From Marsupella aquatica (lineage: Eukaryota; Marchantiophyta): 64,000 nt of DNA. Below the pieces are notes generated by a model that saw nothing but the letters and a program-made list of their open reading frames with translations, ran no database searches and was not told where the DNA came from. Shown in pieces: positions 1 to 10,800 of this stretch (the first letter of the stretch is position 1; every line of letters begins with the position of its first letter). The position numbers were made by a program, and so were the translations under genes. The DNA is taken from NCBI GenBank assembly GCA_973895155.1, contig OZ316898.1, forward strand, positions 18,042,001 through 18,106,000, read 5' to 3'.

Positions 1-1642
1 TCCAAGAATATTCCCATATTTGATTAAAAAACCCTATGATTCTTATAATTCTTAAAATTGGATTAAAATAACCCTAATGTTCTTCAAAGTGGTGGACCTT
101 GGTACCCAGCGCCCTCATTGATCCCGACACGCACGCTGAAGTGCCCTTGGTGCTCGAACGCCTCCACGAAATACCTCGAGCAAGCAACCTAATGCCCCCT
201 TGCACTACCAGTGGCCCCTCCCATGCGAAGCCGCACTTGCTCTCTAGCACGACCGCTACTCAACGGTCCTCACAGTCTGCACAAGCAACCAAGCACCTCA
301 ATAAGTAACCCTTCAGGATCTAGAACTCCCAAGTCTAGTATCCTAACTCAAGCTCAATAGACGTTGGTAAATAGGTCAGTGATAGGTCCTCCCGATGCCA
401 TAAGCTAGAACCAGAACCCACACCCACTGTTTGTCCAGAACAGCTCCTTCCTTGGGTGCGGCCCGGGTTCCCCCTCGTACCTATCCATCACCTACTGACC
501 GCCCTCACCCCAGGATATGCTCATGGCCCAAATAGCGTAGCTTATCCTAAAGCTTGTCCCAAGCTTGTCTCAACACGCCGGGACCAAAATGATCCCGACT
601 CTAGCAACCAACTCCCGGTTCACTCCACTGATGGTCTAGGGGCCAAGCACCCTGGGAACTCAACCTCCACGCCTACTTGGCCTTGCCTCCCAAACGCAAG
701 CTCCCTTAGGAGACTGAACGCGGCTTGGTTGCTGTTTCAGCAGGATTTGGCAAGCGGGCGAGCTAACACTCGCAAACCTCGAGAACCCCTGACATCCCCA
801 GACCCAGTTGAGATCAGGAGGACGTAGCCCTCTTTGAGAGATTTCTAACGCACCCAAGAAGTCCTCCAACGGACTTCCCGTTGGGAAGTTATCGCCGGTT
901 CCGTTTGACGCTTTCCCTTAGTGTCGCGACCACCGCGACTCATGATTTCGGCTCGCCCTTAGCCCCCAGGGTGACACCACTCCCCTCATATATGCTTCTG
1001 GAGACCTGCCACCCCTAGACCAGCTTTGGTCCCTAAACGTTGGGCCTCCAACCCAGATCCTATCGCGCATATTGGGAGCGCCACCAACTAGCAACGCCCA
1101 TAACTTTCTTGTTAGGCATCTGCAAACGGAGTGCTTTAGCCCGTTGTGATCGGGCTGACCCAGTGCTCATGCCTAGGCCCTCAGGTCTCATCGTTGCGCG
1201 GGGTCCCCGATCGGCCAAACCCGGATATCAACTCCATTGACCTTGGGCCCAAGAGGAGCTCACACTCAAGCCCTCAGAACTCAAAGTCCGTCTGAGGGTC
1301 TCGACGGTCGACCTTGAGCCAGGCCCCTTTTCCCCCTTGACCCGACCAGCTCTCAGCTAGCCTAAGTCCTTAGTGTGTGTCACCCGCTTGGCTCCTTGCC
1401 TTCGCTAGTGCCACGTCTCATTGCCCACAAGTCTCCTCATCTAAGTCCTCCTCGGATGGCCTTTCCGGGCCTGGACCATAAGGGAGCTTGGCATCGGAGT
1501 CAGCGACGCCGGACCTAAGTGTTAAGGTAGTCGAGTTCCGCAACTTTCAACAAAAATTTAAAAGTATTTCACTAAACCCAATAAAAAACCCTATACTTAT
1601 TCGCATATGATGGGTCGAAAGAAAATAAGTGAGGACACCGAG
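1..1642. mobile_element. Left-truncated ~300-bp hAT-type MITE split by a GC-rich insertion
   Basis: Positions 1-87 and about 1546-1642 match the interior and right part of a MITE family found complete at 39332, 51155, 61344 and 63243. Shared marks are AATATTCC, repeated AACCCTA-TTCTT blocks and a right end reading GTGAGGACACCGAG at 1629-1642. By analogy the target duplication would be GGGAAAAC at 1643-1650; the left end lies outside the window. The copy is interrupted by the GC-rich block listed separately. The family resemblance is read by eye. Confidence 0.6.
88..1545. mobile_element. 1.45-kb GC-rich insertion inside the MITE, type unknown
   Basis: The base composition rises sharply here compared with both flanks. 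Comparison with intact MITE copies shows that sequence which should be continuous after TTCTTCAA resumes only at about 1546 with TTTCAACAAAAA, so this block was inserted. TTCAA occurs on both sides and may be a 5-bp target duplication. Edges are weakly similar in inverted orientation (AGTGGTGGACC against AGTTGCGGAAC). There is no convincing reading frame: short open frames of 60-120 codons on both strands are rich in Pro, Ser and Arg and resemble no family I know. A solo LTR or a non-autonomous DNA element are both possible. Confidence 0.4.
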
Positions 1643-3400
1643 GGGAAAACGGGGCTGTGGGGCGGGTGGGACAAAATGGGAGGATGGGGGCAAAGAATTG
1701 CGTGTCGGCCGAAGTTGTGCAAGTCATTGGAGCCATGTTGCTACAACATATGTGGGCGGAGGGGGGGGGTTCAATGTCAAGGCAGGAGGGGGTGAATTTG
1801 TACACATACACACCAAAGGGCTAAGAACACCCCTTTTAAACCAAACTTTTTGCTTTAAAAAAATGATTGTGTTACAAACCCTGTTGCTACCATTCTGAAC
1901 AAGAAAAGTGCCAAGTGATGACGGGAAGAAGTTGTCACCGGCACCCTCAACAACACCAACAGAGGAAAATAAATCCGTCGTCTGACTCTCTCTCACCGTC
2001 AAGTGCCAATCCATGACTTAAAATGATCGTCTTGCCATGATGTCTCCGTTGAGCCGTAGCATTTGATTCATGTTTCTTCCTCTGAGTTGAACGCAACGAC
2101 AAGAAACCTATTCAGGAAAAAATAGACTCGGTCCATGGCCTATCAAAAACCAGAAATCATGTTTTGCTTGTTGCGTCGCACTCGTTATGCAAATGTCAGC
2201 AAACCAGGTACTGAAACGACCACCTCGTCTTGATAAACACACTGAGCTATAGATGATCGGGATTGAAAGTACATGATAGAAGGTGTAAATGGGTAGGGAG
2301 AGTTAGGCAAGAGCTATGTCAAGAGTTGGAGCCTGAGCCAGATAGAGGCTAATTTAGATGTGAGGGCAGGTTGGGCAAAGGTGTTGAGCAGACACAATTT
2401 GATTGACCCCCTTTCCCTCCCCTTTCTTACCCGCGTCCCCTTCCTTACTCTCACATCTGCTACAATCCAGCCACAATAATGACATGACCACAAGGATAAT
2501 TGGGCAATGCACAAACATTGGATTGGTATCAGGCATTGGGCTACCGTATAATTAATCAAATCACTTCTCCAATACCAGGTCCTTAGTATTTCCAGCAATC
2601 CAGCCACTACCAAAATTCATGTCTTTAATTCCAGGTGATCATTAATTTCCCACAAGGATTTTTATTTCTTACATGAGAAAAAATGGTTGTCTTAAGTTCC
2701 CTCCAGGAATAGTGTGGGATGAGAATCTAAGAATTGGAGAGGTTTGGCATTGCTTTGACTCCTTTGATTGTACTCTATGCGCACTGCAATCATGCATAAT
2801 GGTTGAATGGCTTCGATAAATAGAACCTGTCCTCTATGCGCACGGCAATCATGCACAATGATTGAATGCCTAGAATGTTTGAATGCGTTTGATAGAATGA
2901 TATAATCTCTCCCTTTTGCGCACTGCAATCATGCAGAATGTTTGGTGCCTTTGATGGATATAATAAGTGAGTACCTTGCCCCTCTTGAATGAGTGTGACG
3001 AGTACTGTAAAAAGGAATGTGGGCAGACTGATTGTGGGTTTTCTGGGCCATCATGTTCCGTAAAAAGGTAATTTTGATGATGTGTAAAGCTCAAGCTTCC
3101 ATGAAGAAGAACTCGGAAGCCGGAACAATCGAATACAGTCGAACCCATCGCCCCTCATCCCCGGCCAGCATTTATTAGTGACACATTGATGTACCCTCCT
3201 CTCGCCCCCCAACATTTAATGTCCGTTTCACTCAAGAAGCTGGCAACGTCCGTTTGAGTTTTTTGTTCATCATTTTGAGCCGTGTCTTTGATTGCTGTGT
3301 TCAGAATCACTGTTCACAACCACTGCTATTGCCCCCACCTTCATAGAATTTTACATTGTGTTCTAATGTTCTGACTGGCAGGGGCTGTGAGAAGCAGCAG
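1643..3400. other. Intergenic, upstream of the phosducin-like gene
   Basis: No gene is supported. The stretch holds short overlapping frames without family resemblance and the triplicated 18-bp motif listed separately. From about 3400 composition becomes more transcript-like, probably the promoter and 5' leader of the gene starting at 4037. Confidence 0.5.
2779..2935. repeat. Three spaced copies of an 18-bp motif upstream of a gene
   Basis: GCGCACTGCAATCATGCA occurs at 2779-2796 and 2918-2935, and with one change (GCGCACGGC...) at 2838-2855. Each is followed by a related AATG-TTGAATG tail. Spacings are 59 and 80 bp, so these are degenerate tandem units of about 60-80 bp. They lie about 1.1-1.25 kb upstream of the ATG at 4037. 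A regulatory role is only a possibility. Confidence 0.6.
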
Positions 3401-4036
3401 AAGGGAGGCAAGGAGTTGACCAGGGGAGTGATAGAGGAAGAAGAAGGGGTAAGAAAGAGACTCTCTTTTCCTTGACTGTATGGGTTTTAGGATGGCAGGG
3501 CCTCTCTTCCACTCTAGCACGGATAAAATTTGCTTTGGGGGAGAGACACTGAGATCTCTGCGGTGATCGTTCTGTCAGTAATGTTTAGGGTAATAGAGCA
3601 CCCTATAACCTGCGCGGTGGGATCCAGCAGAGCCGAGAAATACTGGGCTTGGCAGCATCAAGCTCTTTTTCGAGAATGATGTCCAATTGGACTCTGCTCC
3701 AATTGCAGAATTACTGACCTATTTGAGCTGGGCAAGGGACAATAGCCTTTAGGTTTAGTACTGTAGATCTCCAAGGAGAATCCAAAGAGGTGGGCAAATT
3801 GGACGATTGCAGAAGGGCTGAGCAAGGAGAGTAAAAACAGCAAATTTCGGTGTTTAGTAGATCTGCAGAAAGAGTGGGTCAGGTGATTTGGTTTCAGAGT
3901 CCCAGTTGCAGAACTGCTGACGAAGACTCAAGGAGAAGAGAAGGAGCAAACTTGTACAGTTTAGCGAAAAGATTGTCGGGGACTGGGTGAATTGGGTGGT
4001 TCCTTTGGAATTTGGAGGAGGAGGAGAGAGACAGAG

Positions 4037-6086
4037 ATGGCCGACTACCATTTTGTGTACAAGGATGTGGAGGGGACGAGTACACAGTGGGATGATATTC
4101 AGAGGAAATTGGGGAACAAACCGGCCAAGCCGGCCCCCTTCAAGCCTCCTGCTTGGGAGGCTGCTGAGGACGAGGAGTCGAAGGTGAAGAACAAAGATTG
4201 GCTGAGAAGCAAGAACGCGGAGGAACTGGAGGAGCTTGCGGATGATCCAGAGCTGGACGACGATCGTTTCCTCGAAGAATATCGGTGAGTGTGGGGTTCG
4301 ATTTTAGGGTTTGCAAATCAGTTGCGGAGTTGAAATGCCCACCAGATTGAACACAACGGTCTCTGATCGAGTATGAAAATCGCATATCGTGGGAGCTTTC
4401 TTCCACCTCTTGTCGCCAGTAATTGGATGCCGAAATTTGGTATGCAGTGTACTTTAGCATAGAATGCAAATGTTCAGCTGAATAAATGCAGATGCCAGCT
4501 ACACTTTGTCTCCATTGTAGCCAGCAGTAGTTCGAATCCTTGAGATCAGAGGTAGCGTTCTTTTGCCGTTGAAATGCCAAGAACTGTTATACTTTGGTGC
4601 GGTTTGCTGCGTTAGAGCGTTGTTGATCCACATTGTTTTGGTTAGTGAATGCATGGTTTTCAACTTTGTAGTCCCGGGGACGCTTTCCGGAATGGTCCAT
4701 GATCTCTCCCTATGTCCCCGGGACAAGGTCCGAGTTGGCAAGGCGATACAACGCTGTCCGTATCCTCTTGGTAACTTGATTGTTAATAAGCGAGTCAGAA
4801 TCATGGCTCTTGCTTTCTTGCTTCCGTCTATTATCTGGTTGTCGATGATATGCTATTGGTCTCTGGCTTCAGGGAGTCCCTGTTTCATTTTCTGTTGGGA
4901 CCAGTAGGTTTCGGAATCAGGTCATTCTTTCTTGCATCATTGAAATACCATATCCAGAGAAGGGAAGGTATATGCAAGCTTGATGGTGATTGACGTTTAT
5001 TTTCCTTTCTCAGGAAGAAGCGAATAGCTGAGCTGGCTAGTAAAGCGAGGAAAGCCCGCTTTGGATCCGTTCTACCGATCACTGGAGCAGATTTCATCAG
5101 GGAGGTGTCCCAGGCTCCTTCTGATGTATGGGTTGTGGTCCACCTCTACAAAGATGGGTTAGTTCTATTTGACTTGTTGTAATTTTCTCCAGCTCACTTT
5201 GAGACCAAGTGGTGAAAATTATGTGAGGAGATGAGCTTGTTTATCTTTCTTCTTTAGTGCTTCAAGTTCAACTGTCATCCCAATTTACGTCAGAACGGTT
5301 GTGTTTATAGTAGGAAGAGTATTATGATTATTGCTACCTTTCAACATTCGAAAGTCAATTTATCCGACTCTTTATTGGGATTTTGTCGTCCCTCATTATG
5401 TCAAAAAGAATTTGATGCGAAGAAATTTGTCCTTTTGGTGGCAGGAATTCTTCTTCTGAACTGCTGGGCCAATGCTTTGACGATCTAGCTGCCAAATACT
5501 CAGGAACAAAGTTTGTAAAAATTGTTTCCACGGATTGTATCAAAGACTACCCAGATTTCAACTTACCAACAGTACTTATCTACAACGACACCAATGTCAA
5601 AGCCTCACTGGTTGGTCTTCATCACTTTGGAGGTCGAAAGTGTACGCCAGAAGGTTGGTATTGTTTTTCCCAGTACTGTGAGTAAGTAGGAAGTTGGAAA
5701 ACTTTTACACTTGTTAATGCCGTTGTTGTAAGTGCATTAGTGTACGAATAATCAAGAACGAAAACCGGTCAGTTTGTGTTCAGTTCAAGGATTTAATTAG
5801 AGGCCTTCTAGAACTTTAGAGGATCTTTTGCCTATTAATTTTAAGCTCGGCGATGATTACTTGACCTAGGAGTTGTTGGTCCGATAATTTATGGGTCTGA
5901 AATAATCTTTGAGTTGTTGCAGATGTGGCCTTCAAATTGTGCCAGATAGGACCTGTTCTCACAGGCCCGGGAGATGATGGAGATGGTTCCCAGGAGACAA
6001 TCAAACAGAAAGTGCAAAGAGACTACATAGAAAAGCTGGTTACTAAGCATGAACAAAGCCGGGATGATTCTGAGGAGGATGACTAG
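4037..6086 (+). CDS. Phosducin-like protein (PDCL3/VIAF-type thioredoxin-fold co-chaperone)
   Basis: Coding exons are 4037-4284, 5014-5157, 5445-5653 and 5923-6086. All junctions are GT/AG and phases join exactly to 765 bp, 254 residues. The N-terminus MADYHFVYKDVEGTSTQWDD and the block DDDRFLEEYR/KKRIAEL are hallmarks of the plant phosducin-like group with the thioredoxin-superfamily fold. The middle (about residues 100-200) is thioredoxin-like: VWVVVHLYKDG, FVKIVSTDCIKDYPDFNLPT and a C-terminal strand-turn ending LVGLHHFGG. There is no CxxC, as expected for this non-redox family. The tail is acidic (DDSEEDD). In other organisms these cytosolic proteins assist CCT/TRiC folding of tubulin and actin, so that role is inferred here. 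The start is the first in-frame ATG after a purine-rich leader. The gene ends about 1.7 kb before the convergent kinesin. Confidence 0.95.
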
Positions 6087-7821
6087 GTTGCAAGGTGTTG
6101 CAATACCAGCTGCTTACTGCCTAAATACTTTGCACTCTGATTGTGGACCAGTCCAGAATTATTGCAGGGTGTCAAGGAGATGATATTAGGTTTCTTGGAT
6201 TAGGAGATGATTCTGGGGATGACTGCGCGGTTGCAAGGTATTGATTTTCTCTGTAGCTCCTGTGATTAATGAAGGCTTTTGCACCCTGATATCAATCAGT
6301 CTTAATGTAGAGCAACATGCGAAGTAACATCACGTTCAGTTTCCTGGATAAGAGTATTCTCCCAGACTAGATTATTTTGTCGGGTGATTCTGGGAGAGGT
6401 TTCAACAATATTACGGTAGCTGCTTGAGCATGGCGACGAATATTTGAATTGCTTTTACGGGATTGTAGATCTGGCCACAATGTTCAAGTTTATAATCTTT
6501 GCTGAGCGGATGTTGTATCAGGTGGAAAGTGCTGTGTGGATCTTTGAATGCATAAATTTGGATAAGAATTGAGAAGTACACTGCTAAAACGTACACATAT
6601 TTCATCGAGGTAAAATCATCTAGGCTTAGACACACCAATACGGCCCATCAAATGACTGGCCAACGTACTCCCGTTAGAACTACAATTCAGATTACAGTGA
6701 CTCAGAAGAGCGATCAATTTCATGATCCTGACTATATATGGAGCAAGAGGAATCCTCTTGTGTGTGTTCGATTGGAGGCATTGTTATTCCAGCTTGGAAT
6801 TTCAATAGCTACATCTGAAGCTATCATTGAGGGGATGTGTGAGAGGCTTATTTTCTGCCTTCATTTGAGGCTTTTGATGTTAATAACAACACTGCCACAT
6901 GTGAAGGAGCAAAGTTTTCACGCGCCCCATCTCGAGATCGAACGGCCTGACATAGGACGTAAGGGCACAAGCATGTAAAGTTCCCAAGATTATTTGGAAT
7001 GGAAGGGCTTGCCTGTGTCTCAGATGAGCAGGGGAAACTTCATCCTCCATACTGTCGCTTTCACCTTCAGGAGCGCTTTTCTCAGTTTTCTCATGGAGGA
7101 ACTCTTCCTAACTTTTGCTGTCTCAATCTCTACCTCATTCTTTTTGTCTGTTGGGTTTCCCGGTTGCTGGCCACATCTTGTTTCCTCAGCTTCAATAATG
7201 CTTCTCTCAATCTCCAAAAATCTCCAAACTGACATCTCCCAGTCTGCTTGCAACACGGGTTGCAAGGATCATTCAACAGGGCCGAGATGTGAATAGAAAC
7301 ATCTGACTAGTATTGAGACAACTGATTCATCCTCATGAGGCATACATATTCTCACTATGCTATCAGCAGTTCAGAATATTATCCTACTACTGCTCTTATT
7401 TTATAGGGAGCACCATCAATGTGAGGGTAATATCATTTGCTTCGGTGACAATTTTGTATGGACGTCCCCAACTGATGTATCGAACAGGAGTTCGCTAATT
7501 CGGGGAGCAAAAATGGCCTAGTACATGATAAGAAGCTCTTAACACCTGTGTTCCTATCAACATGGATGACAGGGCACTGATTGATTGCTAATAGCAGTAC
7601 TGAACAATTCCCTCTGAAATAACCTCTCGTCCCCCAAGATCAATAACCTTCCCCATCCAGAACGTGCAAGAACTCCGTCAGAGCAAATAATCTCGATGGT
7701 CCCATGATGACAACAGCAGTGGCAGCCTGTATCCATGTGGAACCTGGACAAAATCCATCAGAGCAAACTGTCTCCATGGCTCAACGACGAAAGCAGCAGC
7801 GGTAGTCTTCCTCCATCGACG
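6087..7821. other. Intergenic between convergent genes, probable 3' regions
   Basis: This lies between the stop of the phosducin-like gene and the stop of the oppositely oriented kinesin. No gene is supported. Positions about 7672-7815 contain two diverged tandem units of about 71 bp (each with CATCAGAGCAAA and a CATG-ACAACAGCAGTGG-like block) in what is probably the kinesin 3' UTR. Confidence 0.5.
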
Positions 7822-10800
7822 CTAAAAAAATTTCACCAGATCAAAAAAATGTAATGTACAAACAGATGACCAAAATCTAAGGTCCCTCAAGACCAGCACA
7901 TCGCCAGTACAAAGCTCTTTGTGTTCCAGGAGAGGCTGTCCATTCAAAAATGCCATGGCTCCTGGTGCGACCAGCCGGGCCACCACATACCCCTTCTTTT
8001 GCACGCACCGGTCAGCTGGCATATATATGAACTCAGTATGATCTTCTGAGAGCCCATTTACAAAGATATGAGCTCCCGTGTTTGATCCCAAGCGGTTGAC
8101 TCCCTCTTTGAGGAAATGGACCGCGCGGCGACTTGGAAATCCGCACATTATCTTGTAGGAGCCACTGCCTGCGGCTGGGCTACGGCTTCGTGCCACTCTT
8201 GTTCTCAGGAGAGAGCAGTTTCCCGAAGTTTGAATGAAGAATGGTGTAGTAGTTTGGAATGTTAGCCGCTCCACTCCAGAATACCGCACATGTCGTAACT
8301 TGGAAGGACGGTAGTACCTTCTCGACGCGAAACGCTGGTCATCAACAGCCGAATCGGAGAGGTAGCTCAAAATCCTGATCTTCCCTGGAGTTGCTAATGC
8401 CAAGAATGGTGGCCTTTTGACAGTCGGACGCTTTCCTTCCTGTACAGACCTTTTATCATGAGCAGCAATCCGCAAAATGATGAAGACCCACAACAAACAG
8501 ATATGTTGGAGTGAATTAGATAGATCTGTTTTGTGATTCGTAGAATATCCAAGACCGAGGGCCGTTTGAGTTGCGACCTCTGCCTTGGAGGCATGTTGGG
8601 GTCGGGGAACAAGTCCACGGCATCTGTTTGCCGAGATGAACCTGGATTTCAAGCACTTTCTCTTAGAGCGATTGCTATACCATTCTATCCTACTCCTTAA
8701 CTTGGCCAAAGTCCATAAAGAACACAAATGAAACGCTTCCTCGGCTGGTCCATTCCCAGACCTTTTCTTTTGCCCAGTGAAGTCACGCAGCCAGGACAAG
8801 CAAACACTGTTCTGGTTCCTTACTAGTTGCCCATCAGGACATTGACCATTCTCGCATTCTCCGTGGACTTCCAAATTCTCCCCCGGGTTGCTGAATGGGT
8901 AATGCTGCTCGATTGTATGAGTTCGAGGAATGCTATCGACGAGGTCTCCATCCCTTTTCGTTAAAAATCCAGTGTTAGTACTGACTGAGTCGAACCTTTC
9001 CTCTACAACGTGATCAATGCCATCCAGGTCCCCACTGCCTGGTTGTTGTCTAACTTGTGCCATTCCACAGTCTCTAGGGAACGCTTCAACACCACTTTCA
9101 ACTACTCTGCAATGTGTGCGTTGTAGCAAACCCCCAACATTGCTGGCTCTTACTTGCTTCAATTTGACATCCTGCAGAATCTCCATACCCGTTACATGGT
9201 CACGATAGCCTTGGGGGTTCTGATGTTTGCTGCCCGATGAAGCATTCCAACTAGCTTCCTCATCGGTGTTAAGAGTCTCAGCATCGCTCTCTGTCACCAA
9301 GTAACTAGGCTCTGACAATGTAATTTCGTGATGATGCTGCCAATTTTGAACCACAGAGTCTTTTCTCACCACTTGATGAGCTTGATGCTGCCATTGTTGA
9401 GCCAAAGAATCTTGCTCACAGTTCTGATATCCAGAGTTTCGGATCTTGCACTCTTCCCAGTGACTTTGGCGCCCCACATGAATGTCCCCAAGGTCGACTG
9501 ACACCCTTCCCCTGTTCTCAAGGTCAAGGGGCTTTGAGGCTTTGAATGCTCTGGAAAAGGTTTGATGTCTGAAGTCACTGGCTCCAAGAAGCTTCCAACA
9601 CGCTTGATATTGCTCATGACAAGGATGCCCCTCCTCCCAGTTAACTTCACTGCCATTATCGCCAGCCTCAAGTACCTTGGGAGTCATGGGATTGACATCT
9701 GATGACACTCCCCAACAACCAGTTCTGGATGTCTGGAACTCACTAGCAGTAGCACAGAGATCTATCGAGCTCGTTTGCAGCCCAACATTTGCCTGAATGG
9801 GCACCGTGGTCGGTACAACGACAATGGAGTTATCTTGGGAGGCTCCACAAAATCTACATCGAAAGCGATGCCATGCTTCTACAGCTCTGTATGTATCCGA
9901 ATTGTTGCAATTAGCTTCAAGTGCAAAACTATCTGTTGACGTGCTTTGATGCCTTACATCTACGGAACCATGGTCCTCAAAATTTGAATCACCGCCAAAC
10001 TGTACACCATTGTCAACCCTTTCGCCAAGTTGTGAGGCCCTAACACCGATGCTATCCCACTTGGTTTGAAGGCCAACATCAAGTGTCCCAAGGGTCGTCA
10101 AATTCGTTTGCAGCGTTGCATCTATAGCTCTACCACAATTATGCAATGCAGGTGGACAGCCAACATCGCCAGATGAATGTTTCAAGTCACTCTGGGATTC
10201 TTTATCGTCCCCTGCCCTAACTTTCAAGCTGGTATGCCCAATACTGACGGCCCCTCCGTCTCTCAGAGATGCGTGCTGCACCGCAGAAGTACCCGAGCAC
10301 TTCAGTAGAGTTCTATGTTGGCCACACCGCACGCCACCTGAGGTTTTCCGTTCGAATTGTTCCTTTCTCTCCTCTACTAGACCAACTCTCAAACCTGCTT
10401 CATAGTTGACGTCAATAGCCCCTAAATTTGCCAGAACATTTGGATGGCCGACGCCCACAGCACCGGTGCGTTTCCAATAACCATTATATGGATTCATAAC
10501 AGGGCTTGCATCGGTTTCCTTTGAAATCATCATTGAGCTATAGTCATGTGGTTTAGATGAATACAAATACAGCTGCTCATCATCAGCCTTACAGTCGTTC
10601 AAGTTGTGAGGTTTCCTATGAGCGCCTTGGTCGTCCACTTCACCTTGGTGCCCCACATCATCAGCCTTGTAGTCGTTCAAGTTGTGATGTTTCCTATGAG
10701 CTCCTTGGTCGTCTACTTCAACTTGGTGCCCCTCATCTGATGTCCCAAAGTCTCTCCAACTATCTGAAGCCCCTAAGTCGACCAAGCTGACTTGGTTCCC

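Noticed and set aside
456-827. 123-codon open frame in the GC-rich block
   Set aside because: Pro/Ser/Thr-rich with no motif, overlapped by a similar antisense frame. GC-rich DNA gives such frames by chance.
4529-4538. GTTCGAATCC resembling a tRNA T-loop
   Set aside because: It lies in the first intron of the phosducin-like gene, and no acceptor, D or anticodon stems could be paired around it.
7020-7265. Minus-strand 81-codon Lys/Glu-rich frame
   Set aside because: Slightly protein-like, but with no family match, no splice partners and lying in the region downstream of two convergent genes.
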